Shown: positions 57,291 through 64,000 of the stretch, piece after piece | How the letters are laid out: each line of letters opens with the position of its first letter | Position numbering within the stretch: position 1 is the first letter of the stretch | Assembly: GCA_035235625.1 (NCBI GenBank) | Contig: CP141142.1 | Span: 17,370,995-17,434,994 of the forward strand | From: Saururus chinensis | Taxonomy: Eukaryota; Streptophyta; Magnoliopsida; Piperales; Saururaceae | DNA: 64,000 nucleotides | Reading direction: 5' to 3' | Translations under genes and position numbers: made by a program | The notes under the pieces: model-generated | Database searches by the model: none | Seen by the model: only the letters and a program-made list of their open reading frames with translations | Told to the model about the DNA's origin: nothing

Positions 57291-57291
<1 letters not shown>

Positions 57292-58130
57292 ATAGGTGCC
57301 ACTAATATAAGTATAAAATCATCTTACGGAGTGCAGCAGAGAATCACAACAGTAATGAACTCTTTATCCCGTTGATTGCGACTGTGTCCTCCACCCGCAG
57401 TTGGAGTCACCAGAAGGTGACCAGCCAGACCACCCTCAAAACTGGTTCAGCCAACATTGAAGGTGCTCCCCCGCCACCATGGGCCACAGGCAGCCGTCCG
57501 ACCCACATCACCGGAGCAACTTTCTCACTCACCGGAACTTCCTCCAATGCTCTCTAGGTGTGGGGCAGCCGATCAATAAGATGTAAGAACTCTATTTTGC
57601 TTCCGCCTCTCCCACGCCGACCCTTCCCCCACCTATTTAGGCTCTAACCTTCTTATCTCTATTTCCCTCGTGTTTGGGTCACCGGACAACTTCCTCCCCT
57701 CTGGCGGCTAAAATCCCCCCTAATTAACCCTAATTAGCCTTTTTATAGGCATAAAGATTAGGGTTTTCTAATCCCATTAAAAGTTGGGCTAAATGGGCTA
57801 CTTATGCCTATTTTTCATTAATTTCTATCATTAAAATAATCTGGCCCGCAAATTGACTTAAACGGGAAATTTGCACGTTCAATTTGGGTAAACAGGCCCT
57901 GCACGTTATATCTGACTTCGAACAGTAGTATCTTCCTCATCTGAACTCCAATTTGCGCTTTCTTAGTGGCATTTCGAAGATCTTTCTATCTACTTTCCAT
58001 CCATAAAAGTTTCAGCCACCAAATCCAAGTATTGAATAAGTTATTCCAACAAGGACCTCAAGGGGTCCAACACCCAAAATTCCCGTGGTCAACTTCGGGA
58101 ATTTAGAAAATTTTTGGACATTACACATAC

Positions 58131-60424
58131 TGCGAAGCTTTGCACCATCCCCGACCATAACATTAAAGTTAGGATAAGTAGAGATCTGCAAGCCTAACTC
58201 TTTAGCAACGACTTCATTAATGAAACTATGAGTGCTACCAGTATCAATGAGAACCATGACACATTGTTTTTCCATTTGCCCATTAAGGCTCATAGTGTTG
58301 GGAGCGTGACCACCTTCATAGGCATGAAAGGACAAGTACGGGTCCACATCATTTACCAAGGAAGTGAGCGCAGGGTCAAACTCAGCCACAGGGTCAAGAG
58401 AAGCCACGGAGTCAAGTGTATCGTCAACAACATAAGCATGAAGAGTCTTACAACGATGGCTAGGGGTATACTTTTCATCACAATTGTAGCATAAGCCCTA
58501 GGAGCGACGAGCCTCCATTTCAGCTTGAGATAAGCGCTTAAGAGAAACTGGAGGAATATGCCCCATAGTAGTGGTAGGGCCAATAGAAGAAGATTGTGAC
58601 GCTCGTGGAACACGCTGTTGATGCTGAAGCTGCTCTTGACACATGCAAGCGACACAGATTGTCTCAGTCAAAGTTTGTGGCTTGACGATATGCACTGAAG
58701 CTTGCAAGTCGGGCCTCAAACCACCCAAAAAAGTACCAATCAAAGCGGCTTCTTGCCAATTAGAAACCCGATCTGACAATTTTTCGAATTCATCCTGATA
58801 AGCTTCGATGGTGGTAGATTGGCCAATACGGGAGAGATGAAGGTTATAGTCCTCATAATCAGTAGGCCTGAAAGTGACAAGAAGAGCTTGCTCCATGTCA
58901 GCCTACGTAGCATGCGGAGTGTGAGACAGAAAGTGATCAAGCCACTGTAATGCACGTCCTTCCATGTGAAAGGAAGCCAAATCAATACTCTCATGGTTTG
59001 GTTTACGATGGAAGTAAAAAAATCATCGGGCACATGAGACCCATTCCTCTGGTTCATCACCCTTGAAGGTAGGGAACATGAGGCAAACCAGACGGGCTTG
59101 GACAGCTCCTTCGTAGTCTCTGAATGCAACATCATAACCTGGTGGACGTCCTCCAGGTCGGGGTCCACCACGCCCACAGTCTGGCACAAATGGAACCGGT
59201 GGCCCATGGTAGAAGTTGGGCCTTCTATAATCCGGGGCTGCCTGAAAACCCTCCACCTGCATCAAATAATTATTAGTATCATCAAATCCCCTAGCACCAG
59301 GCTGTGGAAGTGAGCCATGGAATTGTCTATTTAAATCCTCGTGCTGATAGCTATGAACCGGTGGGTAAGATCATGTAAGGTATGGGGCTGGACTCAAATG
59401 GGATAAGAAGTCCTGTGAAACTCGTGTTGAACTAGTCTGGGAGTCGGGTTCACCCAAATATGAGTTCGACCCGCCCATAGAATACCTCGCATCCACCGTT
59501 AGCCCTAATGCCTCAGATGATTCTGCAACAGCCAAGGCAGCGGCGGGGGAAGATCCCATCTGCATTCTGGAGGAGCCACGGCTGGCCGGAGCAGGGAATA
59601 GCGAACCCAGCTGCGGCGGAACTGGATGGAGAGTAGGCAATGAGGCATCCAAGAGGAGAGGACCGCCCGGAACCAAAGTAGGCAAGGAGGCGGATGCGAC
59701 GGACGGAGCCCATGGTTGTCATCGACGGCGGCCTGGATTGGAAAGTGACGACCTTGGTTGTCATAGGGTGGAGAGGCAGCTGGCTAGAGGCGACCAGAAG
59801 GGCCAAAGTGGCAAAATCTAACCCGTCCGTCACTGGCAGGGTTCCCGAACGGCTGAGGGAGGGTCCGGCGATGGTGGATTTTGTCGCCTCGGCCTCCTGT
59901 ACCTGGCTGTGCTCAAAGGTGGGTTGTCGGGATGACTGGGGAAGATCCGACGATGGCATGAGGGGCCCGAACAAAGTGGCTGATGATGGACGGCTGCCTT
60001 CAACTGCTAGACAAAACCCATGGGAGGCAGAAGTATCACCCAACGGAGCTGAAGAGAACCCTTGATTCGGTGCCAACACCGGAGGTCTCTGAGGCAGTAG
60101 AGTGGCAGCCGGAGCAAGGAGCGGACAGACAACAAGCTGCTGGACGGAGGTGGTCAAAGAGTCGCATCGGCCAGTGAGCGTAGCCAATGATTCTTGCTGG
60201 GCTTTCACGGTTGCAGCCACCTCGCATTGAGACTGTGCAACAACTGCGAGTGTGTCCGAGTGTTTCTAAAACTGCTCCACCCAATTAGCAGTATCGGTCT
60301 TTTGCTCCGAGGCTTCGGGGTCCGGTTCACCTTGGAGCTCGACAACATCCATCGAAAAGTTTGAGGTGGATGCATTTGAGGGATCGATAGTAGAACTGGA
60401 AACCAATTTCTTTGGGTGTCCCAT
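58131..60424 (-). pseudogene. Ty3/gypsy gag-protease pseudogene
   Basis: Minus strand from ATG 60424. An N-terminal gag part (EGEPDPEASEQK-like, then KAQQESLATLTGRC), Pro/Ser-rich linker, NRQFHGSLPQPGARGFDD, FPTFKGDEPEEWVSCAR (gag core, about 59030-59080), FHMEGRALQWLDHFL, TYEDYNLHLSRI-like sequence, FLGGLRPDLQASVHI, a zinc knuckle LCYNCDEKYTPSHRC (about 58460-58500) and an aspartic protease VLIDTGSTHSFINEVVAKEL (DTG active site, about 58210-58260). Stops and shifts at about 58499, 58898, 59022 and 60270. The solo LTR inserted at 58125 cuts it within the protease; its RT would lie left of 52873 but is not recognisable there. Confidence 0.85.
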
Positions 60425-60460
60425 GCTGGCGAGGAAGCGATGGCTCAGGAAAGAAGGTAG

Positions 60461-60472
60461 GCTTTAATACCA
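60461..60472 (-). other. Primer-binding site, initiator tRNA-Met type (decayed)
   Basis: Minus strand TGGTATTAAAGC, two transitions away from TGGTATCAGAGC. Directly follows the LTR end ACAACA. Confidence 0.65.
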
Positions 60473-60473
60473 A

Positions 60474-60780
60474 TGTTGTAAACCCTAGGGCTTATAAGGG
60501 TAAAACTATGGAGAGAGTATATGTGTGAAAGAAGAAGGGAAAGAGAGTTAGGGAGGGCAGAGGTAAATAAGCTGGACTATTTTATTGCTCAATTTCCCAA
60601 TTCATGAATGTGTGAGATTACATGATTTATAGACTTGAATCTTCTCAAATTGGGAAGCAAATCTAAACTAGGAAAGCAAATAACAATAAGAATCCTACCT
60701 TTAATAAGGAATTCTAAACTAGGAAAGTAAACTTAAACTAAGGCATACTAAATAAAGAAAGTCCTAATTCAGAATCATAA
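60474..60780 (-). repeat. 5' LTR of the gag-protease element (outer end approximate)
   Basis: Minus strand ends GGGTTTACAACA before the primer-binding site. It includes polyadenylation-like AATAAAATAG (about 60579-60588). The outer end is not fixed. Confidence 0.5.
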
Positions 60781-60785
60781 TAGTA

Positions 60786-61415
60786 TCCAACCACTTAAAT
60801 TGAACAAAATGTAGCTATTAATATGAAATAAACTTTTTTACCAAATAGAGCTATTAATGTAGAACGGAGGGAGTATAGGTAAAAAAAAATTATTATTAAG
60901 AAGTTAGTTACATACATGAACCTGAAAAAAAGTTTGATAAAACATGGTTTATATATGATCTCATTGGTTAGAGCCGGTTGAGAGCCTTTTAATAATATCA
61001 AAAACATGTAATGCAAAATATAACATTATGAAGTTAAAATTAACATAACCTAAAAAAAAGAGTTCATGCCATGTTAGATCAGCTCCTACTCACCTAATAT
61101 ATTGACATGCTATATGAATTGAGGGTAAAAAATATAGGTAAAATCATTCAAAAGTGAAAATTTCATAGATCCAATTTACTTTTATAGAATAGTATGATAT
61201 TAAATTATATGATATGATATAGTATCTTTGTTTTACATTGATAGCTCTATTTGACAAAAGTTGGTTTTATATCTTCATTTTATTTAATTTAAGTGGTTGG
61301 GTACTTAAAAATTATCATAAGCTTATTTTTCTTTTTCTTAGACGTGTGTTTTACCATTCAATAAAAAATTACTATTTTTTTAAATATAATTATTAGTATT
61401 TGATAGAGGGAGTAA
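60786..61415. repeat. Inverted MITE-like arms around an AT-rich centre
   Basis: Left arm 60786-60870 and right arm 61229-61303 are inverted copies (CCAACCACTTAAATT, CAAATAGAGCTAT and AATGTA shared). GAACGGAGGGAGTA (about 60861-60875) and GATAGAGGGAGTAA (about 61403-61416) resemble the CTCCCTCCGT ends of Stowaway-type MITEs. It could be two related MITEs inserted in opposite directions or one foldback element. Confidence 0.55.
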
Positions 61416-62090
61416 TACTAAATACTATTGCGTATGATAAGCAAGTGTTATGACCTTAACAATCAGATTAGAATAAATTCCTAATTTTGGTTAGATTTCA
61501 TTCTTATTATAATTCATAATAGTTATACTTCTTTTAGTTAGAATTTGATCAAAGAGTATTTCCTTGTTTTATTTGGATTGGCTTAGATTTTTTCTATAGA
61601 TTGTGTACTTTAAAGAAGATTTGTAATAAAAAATCAGAATCAAGTTAGTTTGTTCTAAGTTTATCTTTAATTATTTTCAATTATCTTTTTTTTATCTTTG
61701 ATTGAGCCTCCCTATAGACCATCCGTCTACACCAGCAACTTACCCTTGCATGAGAATCAACGAATTCACCTTTATGTGATCGTCAAATTTCCCTGGATTA
61801 ATTAGTCAAAATACAAACTAATTAGGTCACAAATTTCAATTGGCAAAACAAAATCAGCATCAGCTCACAGGACGGTCTAGAAGCCAGAACTACTAAGATC
61901 AACGGATGTGGTGCCTCCTAAAAATTCGCATTAAATATTTTTTTCCTCCCCTTTCTCATCCGGCATCCAATTTCAGATAACCATTCCAGAACTTTCGCTT
62001 CCTAAATCAAATTCTTTTTTCCCAAAAAAAATATACTTTTATTTTATTTTCACATTTTCTTTTTCTGTTGGGATTCTGCAACCGACTGGC
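61416..62090. other. Intergenic, upstream of the LBD gene
   Basis: AT-rich, with no gene recognised. Confidence 0.4.
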
Positions 62091-62109
62091 AAATGAGATC
62101 TGATTTCTC

Positions 62110-62933
62110 CCCCATTTATACCCATTTCCCATTCAAACCAAATCACGTCCCTTCTCCTATTCGTCGACCGGATTTGTTTTTTCCGGAGAGAATCACAGCC
62201 CATCTCCGACTGCCCATTTAGCCGTCCGCGACGGTGAATGGAGAAACGAGAGTAGAAGGAACGGAGACGACGCCATTTCTCCGATTGCCCATTGCAGGAA
62301 ACCCGTTTTAACTTTCATTTCCGGTATGTTTCGAACCCTTTCTCTTCTTCTCCCATTCCTCCTCTTCTACATCTTCTTCTTCGTCGTCGAAGTCGGCTCC
62401 GGCATACCAAATCCGACGTTGTATGGTGAATTCCGTACATCTTCCGCGGATGGCCGTCGTTCGCTGGTGGGAAGAGAGAAAGAGAGAGGCGTTCTTTCTC
62501 CCATGCAGGCGCAGCGTTAGCGTGAAACTCCATGCTTTCACTAAAATGAGCACATTGATCTATCGTGCGCACCCCGTCTGAACCACCCGAATCCGGCGGA
62601 CTGATTCATTCGATCATGCAAACAATCAAATTTCCTTTTATAAAAAATTATTTTTTTCATTTTTACAATAGCAAAATTAAGACGTCTTCCAATTTCACTA
62701 ACGTGCGCACTTAGGACGAAAATAAACCTAAAAATATTTTTATGTAAAAGTTTTTAGTGTATTAATTTAGCTAAAGAATTTTATTTTTTATATTTATTTC
62801 GAATTTCAATTATTTATTCCAGCCAAAAACAAGGGCATCTTTGCTAACGTGCGCATATTGATTTAATAGCTTTGTAAATCGGGGTTTTCCTTTTACTTTT
62901 GATTTTCTTTCTTTCATTGTTTTGACTCGGCAG
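62110..62933 (+). promoter_or_regulatory. LBD gene promoter, leader exon and leader intron
   Basis: A TATA-like CATTTATACCC (about 62113-62123) precedes a pyrimidine-rich, CG-rich leader. A strong donor CCG/GTATGT at 62324 and an acceptor with a long pyrimidine tract (TTTGACTCGGCAG, ending 62933) define a 610 bp leader intron. The transcription start is inferred. Confidence 0.5.
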
Positions 62934-62956
62934 GGCGGAGGAAAATTGGTGGCGAA

Positions 62957-64000
62957 ATGGCGACGGCGACAGGGACGACGACGAGCACGCCGTGTGCGGC
63001 GTGCAAATTTCTCCGGCGAAAGTGCACGGCGGAGTGCGTGTTTGCGCCCTACTTCCCTCCAGACGAGCCGGCGAAGTTCACCTGCGTGCACAGGGTCTTC
63101 GGCGCGAGCAACGTCTCCAAGATTCTGACGGAACTCCCCTCGCACCTCCGCCACGACGCGGTCCGCTCTCTCGTTTACGAGGCCGACGCCCGTCTCCGCG
63201 ATCCCGTCTACGGCTGCGTTGGCTACATATCCCTCCTGCAGCACCGCCTCCGCCAGATCCAGGCCGAGCTCCACTCCGCCCGCCGCGAGCTGGCCTCCTT
63301 CCTCGGGCCCGCTGCCCTCCTTCCCATCTGCCACCCCCACAACCCCCTACGCCACGCCTTCGAGGCAATTGCCGGCGCAGCAAAGGCAGCCCAGTTTGCT
63401 GCGCTACCTATGAATGCCGGCTACTCTTGCCAAGGGGCGCAGCCGGCGCTGATGGACACTTTAGCAGCCGCCTTAAGCTTCACTAACAATGGCCAGGTTG
63501 AGCAAGTAAGCGTTCCTTGAATATATGCCCTTATTTTACATTTGGTTTTCATTTGACCTTTCTTCATTGTTACAAAATCATTATCATCATTTACCTGATT
63601 TAAGAAATTGGATCTGAATATCAGATAAGCCGGATTTTAGTCTGATACCTATTCTAGTGGTTCTACATGATGATTTTAGAAGAGTTCTAGCAACATATTG
63701 CAGAATTATGGATAGATGATAATCAATCTGAATCTTCTTTTTTGAATTCATTTGATGTTTTGTGAAGTTTGATGGAGGCGGGTTTGACGGAGGCGGCATA
63801 GTTTTTGAGGTGAAGACGCCAGCAGAGTCGCCGTCATCACTGGTGCAGGCGGAGGCGGAGGCGGCGGCCCAGTACCAGCAGCAATGCCACCTCAATTTCT
63901 CTGTGACGCAGCAGCAACGGCGGCAGTTCACTCAGCCCCTCTTTGCGGGGGCCGACAATGGCAGCAACGACGGTTGGGTGGGCGTCGGGCCGTCTGCTTG
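62957..64000 (+). CDS. LATERAL ORGAN BOUNDARIES DOMAIN (LBD/ASL) transcription factor, class I, right-truncated
   Basis: Plant-specific DNA-binding factor acting in the nucleus on organ boundaries and lateral organ growth. Exon 1 (62957-63505, 183 codons) holds the whole LOB domain: zinc-binding CX2CX6CX3C at C13, C16, C23, C27; the GAS block FTCVHRVFGASNVSKIL (41-57); RDPVYGC (81-87); and a coiled coil with L94, I101, L105, L112 spaced as LX6LX3LX6L, which marks class I. The wording (CAACKFLRRKCTAECVFAPY, QHRLRQIQAEL) is closest to the AS2/LBD36 group. A phase-0 intron (donor GTAAGC at 63506, acceptor TGAAG ending 63767) leads to exon 2 with FDGGGFDGGGIVFEVKTPAE and a Gln/Ala-rich tail, running past the window end without a stop. 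Strongly GC-rich against its surroundings, as in many LBD genes. Confidence 0.93.

Larger units (their letters stand above)
52878..58125 (-). mobile_element. Solo LTR (about 1.9 kb without its insert), TSD CATAC
   Basis: Starts TGCCCTTAAGGGCATT and ends TTTTTGGACATTACA on the plus strand, with CATAC at 52873-52877 and 58126-58130. Read on the minus strand it begins TGTAATGTCC and has a TATA box CTATAAAAAGG (about 57740-57751), so minus is the sense strand. It interrupts gag-protease sequence and is itself split by the solo LTR at 53463-56805. A (TA)n microsatellite lies at 57257-57290. Confidence 0.75.

Noticed and set aside
58740-59207. 155-residue minus-strand open frame
   Set aside because: Out of frame with the gag core that is recognisable in the same interval; its own translation shows only fragments created by frameshifts.
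62326-62520. Open frame beginning MFRTLSLLLPFLLF that looks like a secreted peptide
   Set aside because: Its ATG lies two bases after a strong GTATGT donor, so it is inside the LBD leader intron; the hydrophobic run comes from a pyrimidine-rich tract.
1-64000. tRNA, rRNA or organelle DNA
   Set aside because: No cloverleaf with conserved A and B boxes, no rRNA stretch and no plastid or mitochondrial gene was recognised by eye.

Overview
The window is nuclear DNA of a flowering plant, most likely a eudicot. It holds a GT-AG split LATERAL ORGAN BOUNDARIES DOMAIN gene, an LTO1-type gene with a leader intron, intron-bearing pieces of further plant genes, and many plant transposon families (Mutator-like elements, MULEs; Ty3/gypsy chromoviruses; Athila-like and Sirevirus-like remnants; solo LTRs). 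I cannot name a species. Only two genes look intact: LTO1 at about 15.56-18.2 kb (CDS 17219-17647) and an LBD gene at about 62.1 kb to the window end. Almost everything else is decayed, nested mobile DNA.

Layout. (1) About 1-15.2 kb, 'element A': a MULE transposase pseudogene (+) at the left and, convergent with it, a ULP1/SENP-type protease-like gene (-) at 9.27-13.8 kb. Both flanks share variants of one palindromic motif (GGCAGCATGATCATGCTGCC). Between them (about 2.3-9.24 kb) lies motif-free DNA with intron-containing fragments of at least four unrelated host genes, all on the minus strand: a SYP21/22 syntaxin, a raffinose-synthase/seed-imbibition enzyme, an ARABIDILLO armadillo protein and probably condensin-II CAP-D3. 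A solo LTR (7777-9197, TSD GATAT) interrupts them. (2) 15.3-18.3 kb: LTO1, whose leader exon starts only a few hundred bases right of element A. (3) 18.8-26.5 kb: a minus-strand gypsy element broken by a plus-strand Sirevirus-like remnant. (4) 27864-42130, 'element B': a second MULE with recognisable ~50 bp terminal inverted repeats and the same architecture as A. It carries its own dispersed motif (ACACGATA/TATCGTGT) and is interrupted by a 5.07 kb solo LTR (33978-39051, TSD CTTAA). (5) 42.3-52.8 kb: Athila-like pol (-), a deleted chromovirus (44614-47396, TSD GTATA), a solo LTR (47784-48929), a chromoviral integrase piece (+) and a deleted Athila-like element (+). (6) 52.9-60.8 kb: a gypsy gag-protease pseudogene (-) split by a solo LTR (52878-58125, TSD CATAC), itself split by another (53463-56805, TSD ACAGT/ATAGT). 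(7) 60.8-62 kb: inverted MITE-like arms, then the LBD promoter and gene.

The two most interesting points are the repeated 'MULE transposase plus convergent ULP1 gene plus private dispersed motif' architecture, and the multi-gene chimera of host exons carried between the two halves of element A. A third is a duplicated paired-motif module (GATCNATCG, 11-12 bp spacer, GATC/GTTC-NATCG) found in several different LTRs. Gene identities were read from translated motifs by eye; no database search was run.
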